Of a stretch of DNA of 14,704 bases, positions 7,223 through 14,452 are shown piece after piece. The stretch lies in contig JAFOJR010000069.1 in NCBI GenBank assembly GCA_017420125.1, forward strand, positions 1 through 14,704, written 5' to 3'. Position 1 is the stretch's first letter; the number at the start of each line of letters is the position of its first letter. A model generated the notes under the pieces. That model made no database searches. It was not told the DNA's origin and saw only the letters and a program-made list of their open reading frames with translations. Position numbers and translations under genes: made by a program. This stretch comes from Oscillospiraceae bacterium (lineage in GTDB: Bacteria > Bacillota > Clostridia > Oscillospirales > Oscillospiraceae).

Positions 7223-9316
7223 TTACGGTTGACTGCTGCTGCGCAGTACAAGCATAATAGGTGATTGTTCCAAATCCACTTTCCCAGCGCCTTTGCAAAG
7301 AGAAATCTGCAAATGGCTGCAATCTCCCTGCAGGAGAATCAGTCCTCGTTCTGCAAATACTTCCAAGCAAACCATAATTCGGGTTGCAGCAGCGCGAAGG
7401 CCAAAAGATTTTGCAATTTTGCGGGACAAATTGAGCAATGTGTCTTCCAACCCTTGCGGGCCAGCCCGCTTGGCCAAATAACGCCATACGGCAGCAAACT
7501 CCTCCCGATTTGGTGTGATGGCCCGGGCTTCCTCCTGCGTCAGAGGGAGTCCATTTTTATATTTTTCATATAGCTCCTTCTGGATTTGCGCCTGCGTACA
7601 GCCTGGACGCAAATCTACAAGGACCAGCTGCACCGTCTGATTGCCTCGAAATTCGTTGATTTGCAAAGTAAATGCCGCGTCCACCCGATCTCCCATCTGC
7701 ACTCCCATTTCCCGAGCCGTGGCAGAAAAGAAAATGGCATCCAATTGTTGGTTTTTCTTCTTCAGACGAAGCTTCAAATGCCGCCCGTCACCCACATGGG
7801 AAAGGGATAAAATGGTCATCCCCCGCATACAAAACAGAGGCTTTGGGTTCCCCGACCCATGGGGTTCTAAAATAGACAACGCCTGTATCTGCTCTATGGT
7901 AAGAATATCCGGGTTAAATAGCTCCACATCAATGAAAAGCTGAGATACCGGTTTTTCCCCGTCCCAATGCCGGCACGCGCAGGCGTTCATACGCTGCCGG
8001 AACGCCGAAATGTTTTGTTTGGAAATGGTAAACCCCGCCGCCAGTGCGTGACCACCAAAACTGTCCAGCAGGTCGGCGTTTGCTTCCAACACCTCAAACA
8101 GATTAAAATCACCAAAACTGCGACAGGATCCCTTTCCCTTTTCGCCATCCAAACAGATCATAAAAACCGGACGGGCGTATTTATCCGCCAGCCGGGACGC
8201 CACAATGCCAACTACACCCTGGTGCCAATCGGCATCCTCCAGAACAAGCGCCATCCGGTCCTGAGGCGGCATGGTTTCAATTCGCAGAACGGCTTGCTCA
8301 TAAATGTGCCCTTCAATAGCCTGCCTCTCGCGATTGAGATTGCAGAGCTGTTTTGCTAAATCATCTGCTCTTTTCCAATCCTCCGTTAAAAGGAGTTCTG
8401 CTGCCAAACGGGCACAGCCCATACGTCCTGCTGCATTCAGCCGGGGCGCCAGTGCAAATCCAATACTGGTAGAATCAATCCACCGCTTGTCTAATCCAGT
8501 TTCTCGAATTAATGTATATAACCCGCCGCGTCGGGCGGCAGTTCTAAATGGAGCAAGTCCGTAACGGATCTCTCGCAGACCTTGCTGTAAAACCGCTCGA
8601 TTCTCTCCTACCAGAGGCATTACATCCGCCACAGTTCCTACTGCCGCCAGAGGCGCAAATTGTTGAAATACGATGTCCTTCTGTTTTTCCGGCGTTAGTG
8701 CAAGAGCCAGCTTCAGCGCTACCCCTACACCAGCCAAATAAGGAAACGGATAACTGCAATCCTTTCGATTAGGATTTATTACCGCCACCGCCTCTGGCAG
8801 GATTTCTTTGCATTCGTGATGATCTGTTATCACCACATCAATCCCCAAACTTTTGGCATAGGCCACTTCTTCCACAGCGGTAATGCCACAGTCCACTGTG
8901 ATAAGAAGAGCTACTCCCTCTTCTGCCAGAAATGAAATGGCTGCCTGGTTGAGGCCGTACCCTTCCTCCAGCCGATCTGGAATATAATACGTACAGTTTG
9001 CCTCCACCTGCCATAAAAACCGCACCAACAGACACGTGGCTGTAATGCCGTCTACGTCATAATCGCCGTATACGGCGATTTTCTCTCCCGTTGCAATGGC
9101 CGTCTGGATTCGTTCCACGGCAGGCGCCATATCCTGCAGCGCAAAAGGGTCTTGCAACAAATGTACACCGTCATCCAAAAAAGCCTCTGCTTGCTCTGCC
9201 GTGCAGATCCCTCGCGTGCCAAGCACCGCTGCTGCCAAAGGTGGGATCCCGGACGCCTGCAGCACACGTTCTGCTGCTGGGGCACGAGCAGCAATATTCC
9301 ATTTTTCAAATTTCAT
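7223..9316 (-). CDS. recJ: Single-stranded-DNA-specific 5'-3' exonuclease RecJ
   Basis: This 697-residue DHH-superfamily nuclease degrades single-stranded DNA 5' to 3' in recombination, mismatch and base-excision repair. The phosphoesterase motifs are intact: YGDYDVDG at residues 83-90, VDCG at 141-144, TDHHE at 164-168, then NPNRKDCSYPFPYLAGVGVA. The DHHA1 domain shows SFGGHALAAGFTI near residue 420, followed by an OB-like domain with LSHVGDGRHLKLRLKKK. A C-terminal extension of about 120 residues beyond the E. coli-type core is normal for Firmicute RecJ. ATG 9316 is preceded by GGAGG at seven-base spacing and a strong promoter 37-65 bases upstream. As the first gene of the operon, it is followed after 69 bases by rel. 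Confidence 0.97.
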   Translation of the reverse strand: MKFEKWNIAARAPAAERVLQASGIPPLAAAVLGTRGICTAEQAEAFLDDGVHLLQDPFALQDMAPAVERIQTAIATGEKIAVYGDYDVDGITATCLLVRFLWQVEANCTYYIPDRLEEGYGLNQAAISFLAEEGVALLITVDCGITAVEEVAYAKSLGIDVVITDHHECKEILPEAVAVINPNRKDCSYPFPYLAGVGVALKLALALTPEKQKDIVFQQFAPLAAVGTVADVMPLVGENRAVLQQGLREIRYGLAPFRTAARRGGLYTLIRETGLDKRWIDSTSIGFALAPRLNAAGRMGCARLAAELLLTEDWKRADDLAKQLCNLNRERQAIEGHIYEQAVLRIETMPPQDRMALVLEDADWHQGVVGIVASRLADKYARPVFMICLDGEKGKGSCRSFGDFNLFEVLEANADLLDSFGGHALAAGFTISKQNISAFRQRMNACACRHWDGEKPVSQLFIDVELFNPDILTIEQIQALSILEPHGSGNPKPLFCMRGMTILSLSHVGDGRHLKLRLKKKNQQLDAIFFSATAREMGVQMGDRVDAAFTLQINEFRGNQTVQLVLVDLRPGCTQAQIQKELYEKYKNGLPLTQEEARAITPNREEFAAVWRYLAKRAGPQGLEDTLLNLSRKIAKSFGLRAAATRIMVCLEVFAERGLILLQGDCSHLQISLCKGAGKVDLEQSPIMLVLRSSSQP

Positions 9317-9352
9317 GCCCCAACCTCCGGTCTTATTTTGTTATTTCGTTTT

Positions 9353-9381
9353 ATTATACCAAATATCGGCCGTTTGTACAA
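9353..9381 (-). promoter_or_regulatory. Sigma-A-type promoter of the recJ-rel-dtd-MBL-hemZ-kinase operon
   Basis: On the minus strand, TTGTAC (9381-9376) is followed by exactly 17 bases and a consensus TATAAT (9358-9353). The TGG just before the -10 box makes it an extended -10 element. Transcription would begin about 30 bases before the recJ start codon, leaving a short leader with its GGAGG site. This is the best-supported promoter for the downstream operon. Confidence 0.82.
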
Positions 9382-9706
9382 GAGGAATCTCCCTTCCTGC
9401 AAAATGCTCTTCTTCCGCTCCCGCAACAGATTCCAATGCGCCATCTTTTCTTCCAAACCTCGTAATCCGGTTGAAATCAAAGATGCTCTTTTGAAAAAAT
9501 TTTCCACTCTTTTGTTTTTTCCGAAACCATGCCATGCTGTAGTCAGCCAAATCGAATATAGTATCTTCATGGCAATGTGAAACTCTCTATCGGCAGGAAA
9601 GCCTGCGGGCATTTTGCAGAACTGGCTTAACTCCAGTTCCGACAGCAGCCTGAATAAAAGAAGGCGATTTAGAGGCAGAAGAAATCTATTCTCTTTGTTT
9701 CATAAT
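9382..9706. other. Non-coding stretch between recJ promoter and cassette terminator; small hairpins, no gene recognised
   Basis: About 325 bases lie between the recJ promoter and the terminator of the O-acylation cassette. Possible reading frames here have no ribosome site and no family resemblance. Short inverted repeats cluster at 9593-9606 (GCAGG/CCTGC, four-base loop), 9619-9639 (GAACTGG/CCAGTTC, seven-base loop) and 9666-9686 (GATTT/AAATC). I do not recognise tRNA, SRP RNA, 6S RNA or any riboswitch class. It could hold a small RNA or a decayed gene, or be plain spacer. Confidence 0.3.
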
Positions 9707-9748
9707 AAAAGCAGGATGGCCCGCAGATGTGAGCCATCCTGCTTTCTT
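9707..9748 (-). terminator. Rho-independent terminator of the MBOAT-DHHW cassette
   Basis: AAAGCAGGATGGC (9708-9720) and GCCATCCTGCTTT (9733-9745) form a perfect 13-bp stem with a 12-base loop. On the minus strand the stem begins about eight bases after the TGA of the DHHW gene and runs into TTTTATTATG. The A/T-rich stem base also gives a weaker T-run on the plus strand, so it may act in both directions. It insulates the recJ operon from the cassette. Confidence 0.9.
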
Positions 9749-9752
9749 GATC

Positions 9753-10967
9753 TCAACTGTTTGAAAACTGGAACATAGCAGGAGAATTGGTAGTGGCAGT
9801 GGTATAGAGGAACAGAACCATATCCGGTTTTCGCTCCAAAAGATAATCTGTCAAAGAACCTTTGAAATGCCGCAGATCCACTGTTTCCAACGTACTGCAG
9901 GCCAAAGACAAAAACGGCGTCAGCGCGCAGGCATAGGAATCTCGCACCATTACAATATCCGGCCCGTTTGTGTTCAAATGATTTTCCACCCGGGCCAAAT
10001 CATAGTCTCCCCCTGCATACATTGTATATGGATTGCTATTAAAATAATCTCTCTGCTCCACTCGCTCCCGGAAAATGACAGAATCCCGATAATCTCCCGT
10101 CCGCTGAATTTGCTCCAGCGGCACCTCATAGGTCAGGTTGGTTTCAAAACGCGGAGCGATCAGCGTAATATCATCCACGCCGGCATACCATGTCCCAATC
10201 CGTTTTCCCTGACTGCCTAAAAAGACATTTTTATAAACGGTAGATTCGTACTCTGCCGGATCTGTAAAACGACTGTCAACAGAAATGCCATACTGATCTC
10301 GCAATCGGTCACAAAGAACCTGAAATGCAAGAAATGCGCCTTCCGGCCGCCAATGGTGGTCGGTTTTAAAAAAATAATCGTCGAAGTTCGGCAGAGCATC
10401 AAACACTGTTCGAAAATCCAGTGTCTCCACCCCGCCCTGCTGAATCTGATCCACAAGCTGGTCCATCTGCGCATTGCCATATTCTTTGGCAATGACTGGA
10501 AGCCCTTCTTTCCCTTCCCGTATTTTGGAAGGTGCTGCCATAAACAGCAAAGGGATTTCTGCCTCTTCCAGCGTTTTGTTCAGCGAAATCAGGGCATCCG
10601 CTTCTGCTGAAACATCCACTTGTTCTGCTCCCTGGGAAACAAACTGCAATTTCCCGTTGTCCAACCGCACCACAGTGTTTTCTGGATTGGCATCTTCAAT
10701 TACCCGTTTGTCCAGCAGTTTCTGCACGCCGCCAAACAACTGGATAAATCCATGCGCCCGATCTGCACTTTCGTTCAGAGCCTTCTCTGTGGCGTCAATG
10801 GTCAGTGTCACCTTATCCAGTACCGTGGGCTGCTCCGGCCGGTTGGCTTTATAGCTTGTGCGAATGCTGTCCAAAACAGAACCGCTGTCTATTCCAATCC
10901 AGAAAAACATCCCGAAAATCACAAGAAAAAACAATACGGCACCCCAGGTATATCTGCTTTTATTCAT
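9753..10967 (-). CDS. DHHW-family / AlgJ-like membrane-anchored protein, partner of the MBOAT acyltransferase
   Basis: This protein of 404 residues is probably anchored outside the membrane and works with the MBOAT protein to O-acylate a cell-surface polymer. One N-terminal transmembrane helix spans about residues 9-27. The family signature FKTDHHWRPEGA has TDHHW at 202-206, and VMVRDSYA near 345 supplies the DS(Y/F) serine seen in AlgX/AlgJ-type SGNH-like folds. LFMAAPSK near 141 is a further conserved strand. ATG 10967 is preferred because AAGGAG lies six bases before it, whereas the ATG two codons upstream (10973) abuts that site. It follows the MBOAT stop by 26 bases, so the two are cotranscribed, and a strong terminator comes directly after it. 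The acceptor (exopolysaccharide, peptidoglycan or teichoic acid) cannot be told from the sequence. Confidence 0.88.
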   Translation of the reverse strand: MNKSRYTWGAVLFFLVIFGMFFWIGIDSGSVLDSIRTSYKANRPEQPTVLDKVTLTIDATEKALNESADRAHGFIQLFGGVQKLLDKRVIEDANPENTVVRLDNGKLQFVSQGAEQVDVSAEADALISLNKTLEEAEIPLLFMAAPSKIREGKEGLPVIAKEYGNAQMDQLVDQIQQGGVETLDFRTVFDALPNFDDYFFKTDHHWRPEGAFLAFQVLCDRLRDQYGISVDSRFTDPAEYESTVYKNVFLGSQGKRIGTWYAGVDDITLIAPRFETNLTYEVPLEQIQRTGDYRDSVIFRERVEQRDYFNSNPYTMYAGGDYDLARVENHLNTNGPDIVMVRDSYACALTPFLSLACSTLETVDLRHFKGSLTDYLLERKPDMVLFLYTTATTNSPAMFQFSNS

Positions 10968-10993
10968 AGACATCTCCTTTTTGCCGTCCGGCT

Positions 10994-12421
10994 TCAGAAG
11001 TTAAAGTAGATAAATGGATTGTATGTTCCCTTTACAATATAGGAAACAGACACCACCAAAATCACAAGCAGTGCCAGTGCATAGCCAGCATCCATCCACT
11101 TTGGCATCCGTTCCAGCCGATCTGTCCGCCGCCGCAGACTGCGGAATACCGGCGTGGCGCAAACCACTCCCGCCAGGAAAAACCATTTATATTCCCATAA
11201 ATAAAACCATGTTTCCGGGTCTCCCCAGCCGTTGGCTCCAAACCCCAGCATGGAAGCAATGCAGGTCACTCCAATGGATAGGGTATCTGCCCGGAACATA
11301 ATCTCCCCAATACAGAAGAAAAACAACGTATAAACCGATGCCCAAGCGGAGTGTCGCTTTAAAAACCCTTTTAGAGGCGTAAATTTTTCCAGACAGAGAA
11401 ATACGTAATAATACATTCCCCAAACCAAAAAGGTCCAGTTTGCCCCATGCCACAGACCTGTCAGCAACCAGACCACAAACAGGTTCCACGCGGTGCGCCC
11501 TTTTGATACCCGGCTGCCACCCATGGGAAAGTAAACATAATCCTGGAACCAGGCGCCCAGGGAAATATGCCACCGGCGCCAGACCGCTGCCAAGGATTTG
11601 GCCGTGAGAGGATAGTCGAAATTTTCCAAAAAATGAAACCCAAACATCCGCCCCAGCCCAATCGCCATATCGGAGTATCCGGAAAAATCAAAATACAGCT
11701 GCAGCACATAGGAAATAGCACCCAGCCATGCAAAGGAGACCGTCAAGCCGGAGCCAGCCGCCTTGGCAATGGCCTCATCTGCAATCACCGCCAAACTGTT
11801 GGCAATCAGCACCTTTTTCCCCAGTCCTACAATAAACCGACAGATTCCTTCTGCCAGATCGCTCCACGTTTCTTTGCGATGCTGCAGTTCTTCCGCAATG
11901 GTTTCATACCGCACAATCGGTCCGGCAATCAATTGGGGAAAAAAGGCCACATACAGCCCCACATTCAACGGGTTCTTCTGCGCCTGCCCTTTCCCGCGCA
12001 ACACGTCTAACACATAAGAGATAGATTGAAAGGTGAAAAAAGAGATGCCAATGGGTAACTCAATTCCTGTCATGGGCAGAGAAAGATGCAGCAATGCGTT
12101 GAAATTTCCAATGAAAAAATCCAAATATTTAAACACAAAAATAATGCCTAAATTGACAAAAAGTGCGCCTAACACGATGAAAATCCGGCCCGCTCCGCCT
12201 TGACTGTACACATGTCCGGCCCACAAACCCAAAAAATAGTTCAGCACAATGGAACCCAGCATTACCAAAACAAACCAAGGTTCTCCCCACGCATAAAAAA
12301 ACAGAGAGGCCAAAAAGAGAAACAGATTCTGGCCCAACCGCCACTTTCGAAAAACAACATAATATCCAAATAAAACAACAGGTAAAAATAAAAACAGAAA
12401 AACAGAACTGGAAAAAAGCAT
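10994..12421 (-). CDS. MBOAT-family membrane-bound O-acyltransferase (AlgI/PatA-like)
   Basis: This 475-residue polytopic membrane protein moves acyl groups, usually acetyl, across the membrane for O-acylation of extracellular polymers. It shows about ten or more hydrophobic segments, starting MLFSSSVFLFLFLPVVLFGY. Family landmarks include LPIGISFFTFQSISYVLDV near 122-140, DFSGYSDMAIGLGRMFGF at 245-262, and WRRWHISLGAWFQDYVYFPM at 281-300. The presumed catalytic His325 is in LTGLWHGANW. The start at ATG 12421 has an AAAGGGG ribosome site about nine bases upstream and a good promoter beyond. The paired DHHW/AlgJ-like gene 26 bases downstream supports the AlgI-type assignment. DltB is less likely because no dltA, dltC or dltD-like genes accompany it. 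Confidence 0.95.
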   Translation of the reverse strand: MLFSSSVFLFLFLPVVLFGYYVVFRKWRLGQNLFLFLASLFFYAWGEPWFVLVMLGSIVLNYFLGLWAGHVYSQGGAGRIFIVLGALFVNLGIIFVFKYLDFFIGNFNALLHLSLPMTGIELPIGISFFTFQSISYVLDVLRGKGQAQKNPLNVGLYVAFFPQLIAGPIVRYETIAEELQHRKETWSDLAEGICRFIVGLGKKVLIANSLAVIADEAIAKAAGSGLTVSFAWLGAISYVLQLYFDFSGYSDMAIGLGRMFGFHFLENFDYPLTAKSLAAVWRRWHISLGAWFQDYVYFPMGGSRVSKGRTAWNLFVVWLLTGLWHGANWTFLVWGMYYYVFLCLEKFTPLKGFLKRHSAWASVYTLFFFCIGEIMFRADTLSIGVTCIASMLGFGANGWGDPETWFYLWEYKWFFLAGVVCATPVFRSLRRRTDRLERMPKWMDAGYALALLVILVVSVSYIVKGTYNPFIYFNF

Positions 12422-12444
12422 TCTATCTGCCCCTTTGCTTCTGA

Positions 12445-12463
12445 GGCGGACTCAATTTCCGCC
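12445..12463 (-). other. Hairpin at the predicted 5' end of the MBOAT message
   Basis: GGCGGA (12445-12450) and TCCGCC (12458-12463) form a perfect 6-bp stem with a seven-base loop. The predicted transcription start from the promoter at 12474-12502 falls only a few bases upstream, so the stem would lie at the extreme 5' end of the mRNA. Such 5' stem-loops can protect messages from decay. It has no T-tract on the minus strand and is not a terminator for it. Confidence 0.4.
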
Positions 12464-12473
12464 CATTGTTTTG

Positions 12474-12502
12474 ATTGTAGCACGTCCGCTTTTATTTCGC
12501 AA
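12474..12502 (-). promoter_or_regulatory. Sigma-A-type promoter of the O-acylation cassette
   Basis: On the minus strand, TTGCGA (12502-12497) and TACAAT (12479-12474) are separated by exactly 17 bases. The -10 box matches consensus in five of six positions and the -35 in four of six. It lies 53 bases upstream of the MBOAT start codon in the divergent intergenic region. Confidence 0.75.
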
Positions 12503-12563
12503 CCTTCCTCGCTCTCCTGCCGAAAATTCTTTGCCGTTGTCCCTGTGCTTTTTTCTTCTTCTG

Positions 12564-12572
12564 TGGTAAACT
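12564..12572 (+). promoter_or_regulatory. Possible extended -10 promoter for the decarboxylase gene
   Basis: TGGTAAACT fits the TGn-TAAACT extended -10 pattern 53 bases before the decarboxylase start codon. The TAAACT box matches the -10 used by the SCIFF promoter. No convincing -35 box sits at 17 bases, so this is a weak assignment based on position and the TG motif. Confidence 0.35.
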
Positions 12573-12625
12573 GAACTGAAATACAAACTCTTGCAAAGTA
12601 GCGGAGTGCAACGGGGAGGTTCATT

Positions 12626-14083
12626 ATGTCTGCTTTTTTCCCACCGCGTTTGCTGGCGCGGCTGATCCAATACAGCAACCGCGCCACCGTCCCCCTGCAT
12701 ATGCCGGGACATAAAAGAAATACTGCTGCAGCACCTTATCTCGCTCCACTGGGCGGTGGATTCGACATTACGGAAATCCACGGATTTGACAATCTCCACC
12801 AACCGGAAGGAATTTTAAAGCAAAGCATGGAGCAGGCCGCCCGCCTTTGGGGCAGCGACCAGGCCTATTTCCTGGTGGGGGGAAGCACTTGCGGCATCCT
12901 GGCCGGGATTCATGCCGCCACGCAATGGGGAGACTCGGTTTTGGTGGCTCGAAATTGCCATCAGTCTGTTTATCACGCCATTGCGCTTTGTGGTCTCACT
13001 CCCCACTATCTCCTGCCGGCCATGGACGACACCTTCGGCATTTGCTGCTCTTTGACGCCCGATCAGGTCGCCCGGGGACTGGAGGCCCATCCGGATGTTT
13101 CACTGGTAATTCTCACCAGTCCCACATATGACGGCGTTTTATCCGATATAAAGGCCATTTGTCAAATCGCCCACGCCCGCAATATTCCCGTTTTGGTGGA
13201 TGAAGCGCACGGCGCACATTTGGGCTTTGCCCCCGATTTTCCCGGCAGCGCAGTGTCCGGCGGTGCTGATCTGGTCATTCAAAGCCTGCACAAAACGCTT
13301 CCCAGTCTGACGCAAACGGCACTTGCTCATCAAAACGGAACTCGCATCCCACCCCGGATTTTTGCGCAGTCTTTGCGCATATTTGAAACCAGCAGCCCGT
13401 CCTATTTGTTGATGGCGTCTATTGATGAATGCGTTCATTTGCTGGCAACTGACTCTACGCTGTTCTCTAAATGGAGCTGTGCGCTGGAACAGTTTCACAG
13501 GGATATTCTCTCTCTGCGCCATTTTCGTGTTCTGCGTTACGGTGTTGACCGAACCGCAGAGCATCCGGGACTTTTCCAATGGGATCCGGGGAAACTGCTG
13601 ATCTCTACCATTGACACACCTTATACCGGCCCGCAATTAATGGAAACCCTGCGCATGGAATTCGATATAGAACTGGAAATGGCATCTTCCCATTCTGCTC
13701 TGGCTATGACCGGCCTTTGCACCACCCAAGCCCATCTTTCCCGTCTGTCTGCCGCTCTGCGCACTTTGGATGAGAACTGCTGTCAAGCAGTGGCCAAGCC
13801 CTCTCCGCGCCTGTCTGCACTTTGTCTGCCTGCCCAGGCCATGAATCCCAACGCTACACAAAATATTCCCCAGCATTTTGTTCCCTTGGCACAGGCCGTA
13901 GGGCGTATTACAGGGGAATCCCTTTGGGCATATCCTCCCGGCATCCCTCTCTTGATCCCAGGCGAGGTGCTCTGCCCTGCCCTGTTGGAACAAATTTCTG
14001 AAATGCAGGCCTGTGGTGTTACAGTCCACAGTACTTTCGGCGGTGCGCCAGAAACCCTTTCTGTTTTGGATACAAATGCATAA
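12626..14083 (+). CDS. PLP-dependent Orn/Lys/Arg decarboxylase family protein (fold-type I, SpeA/YaaO-like)
   Basis: This 485-residue PLP enzyme probably decarboxylates a basic amino acid (arginine, lysine or ornithine) to a polyamine or its precursor. It carries the family hallmarks: VPLHMPGHKR at residues 22-31, DITEIHGFDNLHQPEGIL near 47-64, VGGSTCGILAGI at 84-95, D192 and H195 in VLVDEAHGAHLGF, and the Schiff-base lysine K223 in VIQSLHKTLPSLTQ. The C-terminal domain ends with AVGRITGESLWAYPPGIPLLIPGE. The length fits the short Gram-positive group rather than the ~700-residue inducible enzymes with a wing domain. ATG 12626 follows GGGGAGG at about eight bases. It is divergent from the MBOAT cassette, and I see no clear terminator before the SCIFF gene, so some read-through is possible. 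The substrate cannot be decided from these motifs. Confidence 0.92.
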   Translation: MSAFFPPRLLARLIQYSNRATVPLHMPGHKRNTAAAPYLAPLGGGFDITEIHGFDNLHQPEGILKQSMEQAARLWGSDQAYFLVGGSTCGILAGIHAATQWGDSVLVARNCHQSVYHAIALCGLTPHYLLPAMDDTFGICCSLTPDQVARGLEAHPDVSLVILTSPTYDGVLSDIKAICQIAHARNIPVLVDEAHGAHLGFAPDFPGSAVSGGADLVIQSLHKTLPSLTQTALAHQNGTRIPPRIFAQSLRIFETSSPSYLLMASIDECVHLLATDSTLFSKWSCALEQFHRDILSLRHFRVLRYGVDRTAEHPGLFQWDPGKLLISTIDTPYTGPQLMETLRMEFDIELEMASSHSALAMTGLCTTQAHLSRLSAALRTLDENCCQAVAKPSPRLSALCLPAQAMNPNATQNIPQHFVPLAQAVGRITGESLWAYPPGIPLLIPGEVLCPALLEQISEMQACGVTVHSTFGGAPETLSVLDTNA

Positions 14084-14117
14084 ACAAGATAAAATCCCCG
14101 CCTTTCCCAGTTCTATA

Positions 14118-14146
14118 TTGACAGAATTGTGAAAACGTCATAAACT
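14118..14146 (+). promoter_or_regulatory. Strong sigma-A promoter of the SCIFF peptide gene
   Basis: A consensus TTGACA (14118-14123) is followed by exactly 17 bases and TAAACT (14141-14146). It lies 41 bases before the SCIFF start codon and 34 bases after the decarboxylase stop. The near-ideal geometry predicts high, largely constitutive transcription of the peptide gene. Confidence 0.85.
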
Positions 14147-14187
14147 AAAGAAGAACAGAACTGTACATGCGGAAGGAGATTCCTATT

Positions 14188-14337
14188 ATGAAAAGAATTC
14201 AGACCTTGAACACACGCGATCTCGCAAAAAGCCTGCAAAACGGCGGTTGTGGTGAATGCCAGACTTCTTGCCAGTCCGCTTGCAAGACATCCTGTGGCGT
14301 TGCCAACCAAGCGTGTGAAAAAAAGGCCAGCAAGTAA
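14188..14337 (+). CDS. SCIFF six-cysteine ranthipeptide precursor
   Basis: This gene encodes a 49-residue RiPP precursor of the SCIFF family (six cysteines in forty-five residues), found almost throughout Clostridia. The leader begins MKRIQTLNTRDLAKSLQNGG; the core has Cys at 21, 24, 28, 32, 36 and 43, with the near-invariant GECQTSCQSACKTSC run. A radical SAM maturase converts such peptides by forming Cys thioether links, which places them among the ranthipeptides, and a signalling role has been proposed for some. ATG 14188 has AAGGAG nine bases upstream and a strong promoter. The maturase gene begins 115 bases downstream. An oddity is Gly37 directly after the fifth Cys, where I recall a Thr in the best-studied homologues. 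No transporter or protease gene is visible in the window. Confidence 0.95.
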   Translation: MKRIQTLNTRDLAKSLQNGGCGECQTSCQSACKTSCGVANQACEKKASK

Positions 14338-14349
14338 GTACGAAAAGCG

Positions 14350-14392
14350 AAATTGCCGCCTGTGCCACTTTTGTGGACAAGCGGCAATTTTT
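14350..14392 (+). terminator. Terminator/attenuator hairpin between SCIFF precursor and maturase
   Basis: AAATTGCCGC (14350-14359) and GCGGCAATTT (14381-14390) form a perfect 10-bp stem whose interior folds further (CCAC/GTGG around TTTT). A TTTTT run closes it (14388-14392), 12 bases after the SCIFF stop. Partial read-through would give excess peptide mRNA over maturase mRNA. Confidence 0.85.
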
Positions 14393-14416
14393 GTCATTCA
14401 ATCAATAGATGCAAAC

Positions 14417-14430
14417 ATCCTTGCAAGGAT
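14417..14430 (+). repeat. Perfect 14-base palindrome in the maturase leader
   Basis: ATCCTTGCAAGGAT is its own reverse complement. It lies between the SCIFF terminator and the AAAGGA ribosome site (14441-14446) of the maturase. It could be a dimeric regulator's binding site or part of an anti-terminator fold, but no role is shown. Confidence 0.4.
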
Positions 14431-14452
14431 TTGAAATCAGAAAGGAACACGG

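Noticed and set aside
9313..9612. 99-codon minus-strand ORF before recJ, and an overlapping TTG-started 69-codon frame (9341-9550)
   Set aside because: No ribosome site precedes either start. Both run through the recJ promoter, the first into the recJ start, and neither translation resembles a known family.
12452..12802. Minus-strand ORF overlapping the divergent intergenic region and the decarboxylase 5' end
   Set aside because: It is antisense to the decarboxylase, crosses promoter elements, and has no recognisable product.
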